A DNA stretch of 64,000 bases. Source: Pontibacillus sp. HMF3514 (GTDB lineage: Bacteria > Bacillota > Bacilli > Bacillales > BH030062). Under the pieces are notes generated by a model, which was not told the DNA's origin, did no database searches, and saw nothing but the letters and a program-made list of their open reading frames with translations. Below, piece after piece: positions 43,649-51,979 of this stretch (positions are counted from its first letter, which is position 1; every line of letters begins with the position of its first letter). The stretch is from the NCBI RefSeq assembly GCF_009858175.1, contig NZ_CP047393.1, forward strand, positions 3,286,001 through 3,350,000, in the 5' to 3' direction. A program made the translations under genes and the position numbers.

Positions 43649-46237
43649 TTATTTGACTTGGAATACTTTTGTAACTTCTTGTCTCATATTTGCTCCACCA
43701 CTTGATTTAACTTTTGTGGTAACGACGAGCTGATAGAATTTGTTTCCTGTGTAGCCGTCACCTGCTGGAGTAACGGTTACTTTAGTTTCACTAGAGTCTA
43801 ATGACACATTTGCATCGACCTTGTTTCCATTTACATCTTGAACGTAAATGCTCTCGCTATTGATGCTTGAGTCCATTAACTCTGTACTGAATGTAATCGT
43901 CCATTCCTTACTGTTGTTCACAAAGGCATGATCGACAAGGTTATCCAGGGATTCCTCTTCGTCCTTGTAAGATGCACTTAAGCGATCTAGATGAAGTGTA
44001 CCCCAGTCTTTGTTATCTTCACTAGGTTCAGCAACGTATAGTTTACTTACCTTAAGTGGAAGTTTGGCTTCACTTGGAATGTCTGCTGTGACGTACTTCC
44101 AGCCATTCCAGTTCAGTTCCCCATTCTCTGTGAAGCTAATGGAATACGTATCTCCATTACCATCTTGTATTTTGCCACGTAACCAGTGATCTTTGCCATC
44201 GCCATAAACCCACATACCTAAGTGATCTGGTCTTCCATTGATCTCAATTGGGTTCTCTCGAACAATGTAAGTTGCAGCAGTTCCTTCTTCACCAGTTGCA
44301 AAGTTGTATTCGAGGTGCATTGATGTGTCTCCAGAAGCTACTGGTTCGAATGCTTTACTGATGCGATCAAATCCACGTGCTCTAATCGTATCAAGATACC
44401 AAGCATTATTGCTTGTGAATTCATCAATTACATCGCGATCTCCACCAACCGTAATAGAAGTTTTATACTCATAGCCATTAAGATCAGCTATAACTGAACC
44501 TTCAGCTGAGCTATTAGCTGCTGTTAATAAACCATTTTGATCAATCTCTCCAATGTCACCTTCTGTTTTCCATTCTATTGTACTCTCATTAAAGATGAGT
44601 TTGGAATTATCATTCGAAAAGGCTTGAGCATTAAATTGTTGCTCTACACCTGTACCTAAGATTACATCTCCAGGTGTAATTTCTAAGCGATCAACCGTTT
44701 CAACAACTTCTATTGGAAGCTTCTTCTCAGCATCTCCATAAGAAATAACAATTTGGCCAGAGCCTTCATTCTCTGCAAAGAATGTTTCGCCTTCCATACG
44801 ACCTACATTACCTTCCACAGAGTACTCTAACTTAGATTGATCAATATTAAGCGGATTGTAGTATCGATCTAATAGATAATCTACAGCCACACGTGTTGAA
44901 GACCCTTTTACAACTTTCCCTTCTTCACGTCTGTGCGCTTCTAGAATTGCTGGACCTCCAGTTGGTGCAGTACTTACCGCATGTAACGTTGTGGATACAG
45001 CACGTTGCCTTCCATCAGATGGGCTATTAAGAACTGAAGGGTACATATCTCCCGGCTGTCTAGCTGCCATGGTAGTAGATCCACCACCATCTAGATTAAT
45101 AGCATCATAGATTCCTTTACTTTTAATATAATTGGCGAACTCCGTTAAAGTCATTCCGTCACTAAAACCATTTTGACGACCATCAACCGTAATAAAGTAA
45201 ACTTTTGAACCATCTTTGTTTGTTCCAACAGCTGTACGAGGATGTCGTGTATCTGCTCTGTAACTGTCTTTGTCAATCGTTAAATCAACTTCACCATTAT
45301 TAACAAGCATAGGACCACTTGCCATCATAAACTTAGAATCTTTCCATTTATCATCTATATCCACTCTTAGAGTGATATCTTCTCCAACTTCTGTGTACTT
45401 AAACTGCTCGGCAAGCTGTCCACCTTGAATGGAGAGTACAAATCCATCTTCAGGAATTTTAGTACGCCCTTCTTCTCCATATTCTCGAATATCAGTGACC
45501 TCACCAGTGATAAGGTCTCCAAATTTTATATTATCTGAGTCAAGGGACTTGTCCGTATTATCAACTGTAATTTCCATTCCGTACTTATTTGTTTTCGTCC
45601 AATCTAAATGATAGGAGGAGGTGTATAAAATAATCTCCCCTGCCCCTCGTGACCGGTTCAAGGAGTCGACACTAATAACGCCCCCATCATGAAGGAAACG
45701 CATATCTAAATCATATTTTCCTATCATCGCTTTTCCGTCATTCGTCATACCAAATGCGGTTGGAACACTCATATATTCATCTGATCCAGCTGAAATTGCC
45801 CCTAAGTTAAATAGAGACTGATTTTCAGAGATTAAATAAGCCGGCATAGCATTAGTAGTATGATAGAAAGATCCGTTAATTGACCCTACTACTCGGTTAC
45901 CTTCTTTGCTCACAGTTTTTGCTTGTGATGTAACCGTTCCAAGTGAAGGGAATGGTTTTGGATAATTCATTTGTATGGTTGTGTACGGATTACCTACATG
46001 AACCTGCATAATGTTCACATTTTCTTCAAGGTAACCCTCATCTAATCTCTCAGTTTTATAGGTTGCACTAGGCAGAATTTTCTTTGTTTCTGTAATTTCA
46101 TAAGCCGCTGCTTCTACTTTTCCTTGATCAGTCCAGTTTAACCAGGACAACTCCATCGAAGAGCCGATGAGTTGAAAGATTACTAGAACCGAAAGGACAC
46201 GAACAAACCACTGATGTCTTAGTCTCTTATGTAGCAT
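43649..46237 (-). CDS. Secreted phosphodiester glycosidase (NAGPA) family protein with Big_2, CBM-like and Big_5 domains
   Basis: 862 residues. Signal peptide about 1-45 (GKVEAAAYE). Region about 50-430 is the NAGPA/phosphodiester N-acetylglucosaminidase domain (GNRVVGSINGSFYHTTNAMP; RHPRTAVGTNKDGSKVYFIT; DAINLDGGGSTTMAARQPGD, the family's conserved GGGS motif). Then a linker, a Big_2-like domain (about 510-590), a jelly-roll, carbohydrate-binding-like region (about 600-765: DEFTSNNAWYLDTIRARGFD) and a C-terminal Big_5-type domain (SKEWTITFSTELMDSSINSE, YTGNKFYQLVVTTKVKSSGG). Family enzymes remove GlcNAc from phosphodiesters; the target here might be wall teichoic acid or an exopolymer, by inference. 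GGGAGG precedes the ATG. Confidence 0.9.
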   Translation of the reverse strand: MLHKRLRHQWFVRVLSVLVIFQLIGSSMELSWLNWTDQGKVEAAAYEITETKKILPSATYKTERLDEGYLEENVNIMQVHVGNPYTTIQMNYPKPFPSLGTVTSQAKTVSKEGNRVVGSINGSFYHTTNAMPAYLISENQSLFNLGAISAGSDEYMSVPTAFGMTNDGKAMIGKYDLDMRFLHDGGVISVDSLNRSRGAGEIILYTSSYHLDWTKTNKYGMEITVDNTDKSLDSDNIKFGDLITGEVTDIREYGEEGRTKIPEDGFVLSIQGGQLAEQFKYTEVGEDITLRVDIDDKWKDSKFMMASGPMLVNNGEVDLTIDKDSYRADTRHPRTAVGTNKDGSKVYFITVDGRQNGFSDGMTLTEFANYIKSKGIYDAINLDGGGSTTMAARQPGDMYPSVLNSPSDGRQRAVSTTLHAVSTAPTGGPAILEAHRREEGKVVKGSSTRVAVDYLLDRYYNPLNIDQSKLEYSVEGNVGRMEGETFFAENEGSGQIVISYGDAEKKLPIEVVETVDRLEITPGDVILGTGVEQQFNAQAFSNDNSKLIFNESTIEWKTEGDIGEIDQNGLLTAANSSAEGSVIADLNGYEYKTSITVGGDRDVIDEFTSNNAWYLDTIRARGFDRISKAFEPVASGDTSMHLEYNFATGEEGTAATYIVRENPIEINGRPDHLGMWVYGDGKDHWLRGKIQDGNGDTYSISFTENGELNWNGWKYVTADIPSEAKLPLKVSKLYVAEPSEDNKDWGTLHLDRLSASYKDEEESLDNLVDHAFVNNSKEWTITFSTELMDSSINSESIYVQDVNGNKVDANVSLDSSETKVTVTPAGDGYTGNKFYQLVVTTKVKSSGGANMRQEVTKVFQVK

Positions 46238-46492
46238 AATGATCCTCCCTTAGTATCTCTTTCTCTACTTGCTAAAATTATACAATTTTTGCATATAAAA
46301 ATACATTGGACAAATGTACGATTCTACACATTTATAGACGATCAAAGGACTAGAAAAGTTTCACTAACAACCCAATTTTTATGATATAAATCTATTAGTT
46401 TCGACATATTCTCTCCCATACATTCCAAATAATAGCAGTTCGTTTCACATACTGATTCCCATTTCCTATTAAAAGAAAACACATATTTTAGC
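46238..46492. other. Upstream region of the phosphodiester glycosidase gene
   Basis: About 250 AT-rich bp. A TATAAT (minus strand, near 46274-46281) may be the -10 of the gene's promoter, but no -35 at standard spacing. The 113-codon minus-strand frame crossing this stretch and the repeat is not credible. Confidence 0.4.
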
Positions 46493-46647
46493 AATAAGAA
46501 AAGTGCAATCGACCGTTTAGCAACGAAGGGACTGTACTGAGCCCGTAGTACTATAAAGGAAACACGATGAGCCTTGGCGTATAGATGTTGACTTATCGTA
46601 CGGAGGCGAGGGAAGTCCCTTAGTTGCTGGGAGATGGAGCTGGACAT
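46493..46647. repeat. Dispersed intergenic repeat, short copy
   Basis: About 155 bp in the same orientation as 43303-43582. It matches the left part (CCGTTTAGCAACGAAGGGAC, GAGCCCGTAGTAC) and the right part (TAAAGGAAACACGA, TGTTGACTTATCGTACGGAG, AGTTGCTGG) of the long copy, while about 125 internal bases are missing. Confidence 0.8.
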
Positions 46648-46673
46648 AAAAAAACCGGCTAGGATTAGCCGGT
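46648..46673 (-). terminator. Terminator of the 45-codon gene
   Basis: Stem ACCGGCTA / TAGCCGGT followed on the minus strand by T7; it abuts the end of the repeat. Confidence 0.85.
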
Positions 46674-46691
46674 CTCTAAACACCCATTCAA

Positions 46692-46829
46692 TTATTGCGC
46701 TTTAAACTTACCCAATTGGGATATGAGTTGTTCAATCATTTCTTCTGATGTATCAATATGATAACGTTCTGTTTTATCAATAAGCGATTCAAGGATTGAT
46801 TGTAATTTTTCTGAGTTTAGTCTTTCCAT
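46692..46829 (-). CDS. Small acidic helical protein, unknown
   Basis: 45 codons, starting MERLNSEKLQSILESLIDKT and ending LISQLGKFKAQ. GAGGTGG precedes the ATG by five bases and a good terminator follows, so it is likely a real gene. Predicted to be two amphipathic helices. No SxxxD motif of Spo0E phosphatases was seen. It lies 57 bp downstream of the VanZ-like gene and may share its transcript. Family not recognised. Confidence 0.6.
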   Translation of the reverse strand: MERLNSEKLQSILESLIDKTERYHIDTSEEMIEQLISQLGKFKAQ

Positions 46830-46885
46830 GTTGACCACCTCGGTGTATTGTATGCTTCGTTAATTGTTTCGTCACTGCGAAATGC

Positions 46886-47398
46886 CTAACGACTAGCTTT
46901 ATTTGTTTTCTTCCCTTTTTTCACTTTTCCAAACATATACAAATAAACCAGGCCTAGACCTATTAATGCTCCTGCAGTATCTAACACAACATCCCCAAAA
47001 TAAGGTGTGCGGTTTGGTGTAAAACCTTGATGGACTTCATCAAAAGCTGCATAAATAACTGTTATAATAAAGCTCCATCCTATACATACATGAAGCGTAA
47101 GATTCGTTGTTTTTCTGAAAGCTATATATATCAATAAAAACAAAAGAAGAAACACCGTTACATGTGCTCCTTTTCGTAAAAAATACTCAATAAATCCTTC
47201 CACACCTAAATTCGCTACACTTACCTCAGATTGATGATAGGTGAATACGATTGAATCTAGATGAGGTTTTAAAAAAGATAAATCTGCGTGTTTACTCAAA
47301 AAGGGCTTCATATCTTGTTCTTGATAAGGTGTGGATGATGAGTAAAAGATCACACCCATCCAACTGAGCGGCAGAAGCCAGTACAACATCTTTTTCAT
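46886..47398 (-). CDS. VanZ-like family membrane protein
   Basis: 170 residues with about four membrane segments. The N-terminus MKKMLYWLLPLSWMGVIFYS with the SSTPYQ motif and the later AAFDEVHQGFTPNRTPYFGD, DVVLDTAGALIGL block are the family signature (E-x-x-Q-x-F-x-P-x-R and D-x-x-x-N/D-x-x-G). VanZ proteins affect sensitivity to teicoplanin and lipoglycopeptides in some bacteria, but most chromosomal members have no known role. AAGGAG precedes the ATG. Confidence 0.9.
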   Translation of the reverse strand: MKKMLYWLLPLSWMGVIFYSSSTPYQEQDMKPFLSKHADLSFLKPHLDSIVFTYHQSEVSVANLGVEGFIEYFLRKGAHVTVFLLLFLLIYIAFRKTTNLTLHVCIGWSFIITVIYAAFDEVHQGFTPNRTPYFGDVVLDTAGALIGLGLVYLYMFGKVKKGKKTNKASR

Positions 47399-47546
47399 GT
47401 CTAGTGCTCCTTGAAATATTTATCTCATTCTACCACACCCCTATCTCAACTGGTATAACAATTCCATTACATTTCTCGCATTTTATTTTTCATTTCGATA
47501 ACATTATAATTAGAAGTAATTAAGGAATAGCGGAAGGAGTCTAACC

Positions 47547-48428
47547 ATGACGATTAAAAAGGCCATCATACCAGCAGCAGGGCTAGGAACTAGATTTTTA
47601 CCTGCAACAAAAGCAATGCCTAAGGAAATGCTACCAATTGTAGACAAGCCAACCATTCAATACATAGTAGAGGAAGCTATTGATTCAGGTATTGAAGATA
47701 TTATTATTGTAACGGGAAAAGGGAAACGTGCGATCGAGGACCATTTTGACCATGCATTTGAACTTGAAGAAAGCTTGGTTAAGAAGGAAAAGCTAGAGCT
47801 TCTAGAAAAGGTGAAACAATCTTCAAAAGTAGAAATTCACTATATTCGCCAAAAGGAACCTATGGGACTAGGCCATGCCGTTTGGTGTGCACGTAAATTC
47901 ATTGGTGACGAGCCTTTTGCAGTACTACTAGGAGATGACATTGTAGAATCCGATACACCTTGCTTAAAGCAGCTGATAGAACAATATGAAGAGACACGCT
48001 CTTCTGTAGTAGGTGTTAAATCAGTACCTGAGGATGAAACCCATCGTTACGGTATTATTGACCCTTCTGATCAAGAAGGCGATCGCTATCATGTTCGTAA
48101 CTTTATCGAAAAACCACAACCAGGCGATGCTCCCTCTAACCTAGCGATTATGGGACGCTACATCTTAACACCTGAAGTCATGATGTTCCTAGATAAACAA
48201 GAGGTAGGCGCTGGTGGTGAGGTTCAATTAACGGACGCAATTCAAAAGCTCAATGAAATCCAGCGTGTGTTTGCTTACGAATTCCAAGGAGATCGTTATG
48301 ATGTAGGGGAAAAGCTTGGATTTATCAAAACGTCGATTGAACTTGCTTTAAAACGTGATGAGCTTCGACCTGAGCTTCTTCATTTTATTGAGGACTTGTT
48401 GGAGAGGTATAAACGTACGGATTGGTAG
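47547..48428 (+). CDS. gtaB: UTP-glucose-1-phosphate uridylyltransferase
   Basis: 293 residues, cytosolic. It makes UDP-glucose from UTP and glucose-1-phosphate for teichoic acid glycosylation, glycolipids and exopolysaccharide. Motifs: [20 protein letters not shown] (nucleotide binding), [41 protein letters not shown] precedes the ATG; a TATAAT lies about 40 bp upstream. It links the wall-polymer genes and the exopolysaccharide operon in this window through precursor supply. Confidence 0.96.
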   Translation: MTIKKAIIPAAGLGTRFLPATKAMPKEMLPIVDKPTIQYIVEEAIDSGIEDIIIVTGKGKRAIEDHFDHAFELEESLVKKEKLELLEKVKQSSKVEIHYIRQKEPMGLGHAVWCARKFIGDEPFAVLLGDDIVESDTPCLKQLIEQYEETRSSVVGVKSVPEDETHRYGIIDPSDQEGDRYHVRNFIEKPQPGDAPSNLAIMGRYILTPEVMMFLDKQEVGAGGEVQLTDAIQKLNEIQRVFAYEFQGDRYDVGEKLGFIKTSIELALKRDELRPELLHFIEDLLERYKRTDW

Positions 48429-48448
48429 TTGTATAATGATATGAAGTG

Positions 48449-48481
48449 GGCGCTCTGACTCTGGTTGGAGTGCTCTTTTTG
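48449..48481 (+). terminator. Terminator of gtaB
   Basis: Stem GGGCGCTC / GAGTGCTC (with G-U pairs) followed by T5, 20 bp after the stop. Confidence 0.75.
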
Positions 48482-48496
48482 TTAGAACGGTCATAG

Positions 48497-48800
48497 TTCT
48501 GGAATGTACTCTTATTTTTTCGATAGAACCCCTTTATTTCTGGATAGAGCTTTTATTTTTCTGGTTAGAACCCACTTAATTCTGGATTGAGCTCCTATTT
48601 TTCTGGATAGAACCTACTTGATTCTGGATTGAGCTCTTATTTTTCTGGTTAGAACCTAGTTAATTCTGGATTAAGCTCCTATATTTCTGGATAGAACCTA
48701 GTTAATTCTGGATTGAGCTCTTATCTTTCCGGATAGGACCTACTTAATTCTAGATTGAGCTCTTATTTTTCCGGATACCATCCACTTAATTCTAGATTAT
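48497..48800. repeat. Tandem array of about 14.5 degenerate 21-bp units (42-bp dimers)
   Basis: Units begin TTCTGGAT and alternate between two types, TTCTGGATTGAGCTCTTATTT and a sister type with GATAGAACCTACTTAA, giving a 42-bp higher-order period. The first and last units are the most diverged (for example TTCCGGAT, TTCTAGAT). It is AT-rich, starts right after the gtaB terminator and has stops in its frames, so it is not coding. Units are contiguous, with no spacers. Confidence 0.88.
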
Positions 48801-48821
48801 TTCACTCTTAGCATATATCAA

Positions 48822-48860
48822 AAAGAAGGCACGTGATAGATCATATCACATGCCCTCTTT
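48822..48860. terminator. Bidirectional terminator between gtaB and pxpC
   Basis: Stem AAAGAAGGCACGTGAT / ATCACATGCCCTCTTT with two mismatches, overlapping the pxpC stop. Confidence 0.8.
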
Positions 48861-49779
48861 ATATCCACTTCAACAATTCCTGCTGCTCCTTATGTCGTTC
48901 AACCGCTTCATCTAGACCAACCTCTTTAAATGAAACCTTTCCTCCAGGTGGTAATTGAGCAACCTTCCACAAATCTGCAGTCACGACCGTTCCGATCGTT
49001 GCGTATCCCCCAGTGGTTTGACTATCAGCCATCAGGATAATGGGATCTCCACTCGATGGTACCTGAACAGTTCCGAATGTAGTCGGTTCCGATAAGATGT
49101 CACCACGATCTTTAAAACGCAATTTGTTATCGTTTTTCAGTTGTATCCCCATCCGGTCACCACCTGCGACTTGGTATTCCGTTTCAAAAAAAGCAGCATA
49201 ACTATTTTCTTCAAAAAGGTCTTGATGATGACTAGGTATAACTCCAATCTCTATCTCTTTTTCATAAGAAGGCAGGTATCGCTCTACTATTCCTCTATTA
49301 ACTGAGTTATAAGATTCTTGCTTCACATATAAAGAGTCCGACTTGGCAACACTCTCTCCAAGTCCCCCGCGTTCATAGACAGAATAACTCCCTAAATAAG
49401 AAGGAGCGTTAAACCCACCTTGCACAGCAATATAAGCACGTGTCCCATTTTTAGGACCGCCAAATTTCAATGTATCTCCCTTTCGAATCACAACTGTTTT
49501 CCATAAGGGTGCAGCTTCGCCATTGAGTTTAGCGTCTAAGTCAGCACCGCAGATCACAATAAGATGGTCTTTTTCCGCAATCAGTTCAGTTCCACCAAAC
49601 GTAACTTCAAGACAAGCTTCTCCCTCATCATTTTGAACAAGGTGATTAGCGATTACACTTGCGTAACGATCCATGGCACCTGATACTGGAACGCCTTTTG
49701 ATTGAAATCCGTATCGACCTTTATCTTGAAAGGAAGTGTACACGCCAGCTTTCTTAACTGAAAAAATCGGGATACTCAT
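48859..49779 (-). CDS. pxpC: 5-oxoprolinase subunit PxpC
   Basis: 306 residues from the ATG at 49779, one base after the pxpA stop (TAGTATG); a GTG at 49788 is in frame but less likely. PxpA, PxpB and PxpC together open 5-oxoproline (pyroglutamate) to glutamate using ATP. PxpC is the larger allophanate-hydrolase-like subunit (the older name is KipA): GVYTSFQDKGRYGFQSKGVP, GAMDRYASVIANHLV, EPTTFGTVQVPSSGDPIILM and DSQTTGGYATIGTV are family motifs. Last gene of the operon, before a terminator. Confidence 0.93.
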   Translation of the reverse strand: MSIPIFSVKKAGVYTSFQDKGRYGFQSKGVPVSGAMDRYASVIANHLVQNDEGEACLEVTFGGTELIAEKDHLIVICGADLDAKLNGEAAPLWKTVVIRKGDTLKFGGPKNGTRAYIAVQGGFNAPSYLGSYSVYERGGLGESVAKSDSLYVKQESYNSVNRGIVERYLPSYEKEIEIGVIPSHHQDLFEENSYAAFFETEYQVAGGDRMGIQLKNDNKLRFKDRGDILSEPTTFGTVQVPSSGDPIILMADSQTTGGYATIGTVVTADLWKVAQLPPGGKVSFKEVGLDEAVERHKEQQELLKWI

Positions 49780-49780
49780 A

Positions 49781-50542
49781 CTACTCACCCACGCTCTGAA
49801 CAGTTATTCCTTTTTCCTCAAGCACACGCTTCATATGACCAGCATGAACAAAAGCAGCTAATCCATCTCCATGAAAGCAGATCGTGTCTGGTTTTAGTTC
49901 AATGTTTTTCCCCGAGGGTGTAGTTACCTGACCATTCTCCACCATGTTTAAGACCTGCTTTTCTATTTCTTCCTTTGTTGTCAATACGGCATGATCCTGA
50001 CCGCGAGGAGTCAACAGTCCCTCTTCCGTGTACGTACGATCTGCAAAGGCTTCAGCAGCTACATTTAACCCTATGCGCTTACCTTCCTCTATCAAGAGAC
50101 TATTACATAGACCAAATAAAATAAGAGAGGAATCAAAATCATAAACAGCTTTTGCTATAGCCTCAGCGACTTCCTTTTGCTTAGCAGCCATATTATATAA
50201 AGCTCCGTGAGGTTTCACATGACTTAGTTGAACATCATGCACACGACAATACCCAGAGATTGCTCCTAATTGATAAATCATGGCACGATAGATCTCTTCA
50301 GGAGACATGCTCATATCTCTGCGGCCAAATCCAAATAAATCAGGAAATCCAGGGTGAGCCCCTATCGCCACACCTTGTTCTTTTGCTAACTGAATCGTTG
50401 AATCCATTACGTTGTAATCCCCAGCATGAAAACCACAGGCGATGTTGGCTGAGGAGATTACCTGAAGAAGTTTTTTATCCTCTCCAACTTGAAATGCTCC
50501 ATAGCTTTCACCTAAGTCTGCATTAATATCAATTCGAGTCAT
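49781..50542 (-). CDS. pxpA: 5-oxoprolinase subunit PxpA (LamB/YcsF family)
   Basis: 253 residues. Motifs of the LamB/YcsF family: IDINADLGESYGAFQVGED at the N-terminus, SSANIACGFHAGDYNVMDST, IGAHPGFPDLFGFGRRDM, HVKPHGALYN and the C-terminal CFHGDGLAAF. PxpA is the catalytic partner that acts on phosphorylated 5-oxoproline. It overlaps pxpB by four bases (ATGA), so the subunits are made in a coupled way. Confidence 0.94.
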   Translation of the reverse strand: MTRIDINADLGESYGAFQVGEDKKLLQVISSANIACGFHAGDYNVMDSTIQLAKEQGVAIGAHPGFPDLFGFGRRDMSMSPEEIYRAMIYQLGAISGYCRVHDVQLSHVKPHGALYNMAAKQKEVAEAIAKAVYDFDSSLILFGLCNSLLIEEGKRIGLNVAAEAFADRTYTEEGLLTPRGQDHAVLTTKEEIEKQVLNMVENGQVTTPSGKNIELKPDTICFHGDGLAAFVHAGHMKRVLEEKGITVQSVGE

Positions 50543-51279
50543 TCTTTACTTCCTCCTCGACGTACTTCTATTTCATAAGTGCCACGCTTTACGCTATCTT
50601 GAATGGAGTGCCATTCATTCTCATCAACTTCTTTAAATCGTATAGACTGACCCGCTCTTAATAAAAAAGGCTCCTCCCGTTCTGGATCAAAAAATTTCAC
50701 AGGAGTATGACCGATGATATTCCAACCACCTGGGGAATCTAGGGAATATACACCTGTTTGTTGATCTGCTATACCGACCGAACCCGCTTTAACTTCTTGA
50801 CGTGGGGTATCTAGCCTTGGAGTAGCAAGCTCTTTATCTAATCCACCCAAGTATGGAAAACCTGGTAAAAAGCCGATCATATAAACAAGGTAGTCATTCG
50901 TTGTATGGCGTTTAATCACATCTTCAGGCGTTAATCCGTTGTGTTGAGCAACTGTTCCTAAGTCAGGACCCCTTTCTCCACCGTAAAGAACAGGAATAAT
51001 GACTTCATCTCGACTAATGCTTTCTTCACCTATTTCAAGGTCTTGCCATGACTTATGAATAGATTTCGACAGGTAGTCGTAGCTCGTAACGAATGGGTCA
51101 AAATAAACAGCAATCGTCGTATAAGCAGGAACTATCTCTATGATTGATCGAGATCCCTTTTGTTCTACTGATTTAGCTAAAGCTAGCACCTTCTGATTCA
51201 CTTCCGGAGAGATGTTATCATCTAACTTGATCGTTAAAGCCGAATCACCTAAAGGATGAATATTCAATTCATTTCCCAT
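50539..51279 (-). CDS. pxpB: 5-oxoprolinase subunit PxpB
   Basis: 246 residues, the allophanate hydrolase subunit 1-like partner of PxpC (KipI family). Motifs: HPLGDSALTIKLDD near the start, VCY/YGGERGPDLG, VYMIGFLPGFPYLGGLD, PRLDTPRQEVKAGSVGIADQ and YSLDSPGGWNIIGHTP. GGGAGG precedes the ATG; it begins 14 bp after pcp. In B. subtilis KipI also inhibits the sporulation kinase KinA; whether this one does cannot be seen from sequence. Confidence 0.94.
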   Translation of the reverse strand: MGNELNIHPLGDSALTIKLDDNISPEVNQKVLALAKSVEQKGSRSIIEIVPAYTTIAVYFDPFVTSYDYLSKSIHKSWQDLEIGEESISRDEVIIPVLYGGERGPDLGTVAQHNGLTPEDVIKRHTTNDYLVYMIGFLPGFPYLGGLDKELATPRLDTPRQEVKAGSVGIADQQTGVYSLDSPGGWNIIGHTPVKFFDPEREEPFLLRAGQSIRFKEVDENEWHSIQDSVKRGTYEIEVRRGGSKE

Positions 51280-51293
51280 ATGTAAAAGCCTCC

Positions 51294-51896
51294 CTAAGAC
51301 AATGTTTCAATCGAGATTTCAATGGCTTTTGTTAAATCATTTTGAGACCAACTCGGGATTTTCTTATGTTGAATGGCAAGTTCATGTGAAGCTGGAATAT
51401 GGATGAAACCGGCTGGTACAGCTTTATTTTGCTGTTTAAGTTCAAATAGCGCCTGATACATGACGTGGTTACAGAGGTAAGTCCCAGCTGTGTTAGAAAT
51501 ATCAGCTGGATATCCCGTTTCATTCAAAATTTCTACGATCTCCCTAATAGGAAGAGTTGAAAAAAGCCCGTCTGGACCATCTTCCATAATCTTTTCCCCT
51601 TGAGGTAGATTCCCTGAATTATCTCGATCTCCATCATTACAATTCACAGCAATCCGCTCAGGAGTAATCTTATACCGACCACCCGCTAGACCTAAAGCAA
51701 TTACAGCATCAGGTTTTTCAGAGCGTATATGTTCTAACATCTCTGCTCCTGAAGATTTAAAATCTACTGTTAACACTCTCCCAACAACTTCATATTCATT
51801 TATATGTTTCCCATTCAGGTCATCAACAACACTCATAGTAGGATTAATCGTGAAATCCAAAAATGGCTCAAATCCAGTCAGCAACAATTTCTTCAT
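51294..51896 (-). CDS. pcp: Pyroglutamyl-peptidase I
   Basis: 200 residues from the ATG at 51896 (AGGGGGAGAAG upstream). It removes N-terminal pyroglutamate from peptides. Start MKKLLLTGFEPFLDFTINPT is the family signature; the catalytic Glu region is ITPERIAVNCNDGDRDN, Cys is in AGTYLCNHVMY, and His in FIHIPASHELA. Heading an operon with the three 5-oxoprolinase subunits, it makes a full route from pyroglutamyl peptides to glutamate. Confidence 0.95.
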   Translation of the reverse strand: MKKLLLTGFEPFLDFTINPTMSVVDDLNGKHINEYEVVGRVLTVDFKSSGAEMLEHIRSEKPDAVIALGLAGGRYKITPERIAVNCNDGDRDNSGNLPQGEKIMEDGPDGLFSTLPIREIVEILNETGYPADISNTAGTYLCNHVMYQALFELKQQNKAVPAGFIHIPASHELAIQHKKIPSWSQNDLTKAIEISIETLS

Positions 51897-51932
51897 AAAC
51901 ACTTCTCCCCCTTATTCTTTAGAATTAATCGT

Positions 51933-51950
51933 ATCATACCTTGCTATGAT
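51933..51950 (-). promoter_or_regulatory. Inverted repeat upstream of pcp, candidate operator
   Basis: ATCATA-N6-TATGAT, 37 bp before the pcp start. The right half on the minus strand (TATGAT) could also be the -10 of the operon promoter. No regulator gene lies adjacent. Confidence 0.35.
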
Positions 51951-51955
51951 AATAG

Positions 51956-51979
51956 AAAAACCTCCTGAGACAGGAGGTT
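51956..51979 (-). terminator. Terminator of the HlyD-like gene
   Basis: Stem AACCTCCTG / CAGGAGGTT with a 3-base loop, then T5 on the minus strand, directly adjoining the stop codon. Confidence 0.88.

Noticed and set aside
46342-46683. 113-codon minus-strand open frame
   Set aside because: It runs across the dispersed repeat and the terminator, has no ribosome-binding site, and its composition is not protein-like.
46692-46829. Spo0E-type phosphatase
   Set aside because: Size fits, but the SxxxD motif required for that family is absent.
48497-48800. CRISPR array
   Set aside because: The repeated units are contiguous and degenerate with no unique spacers, and no cas gene is near.
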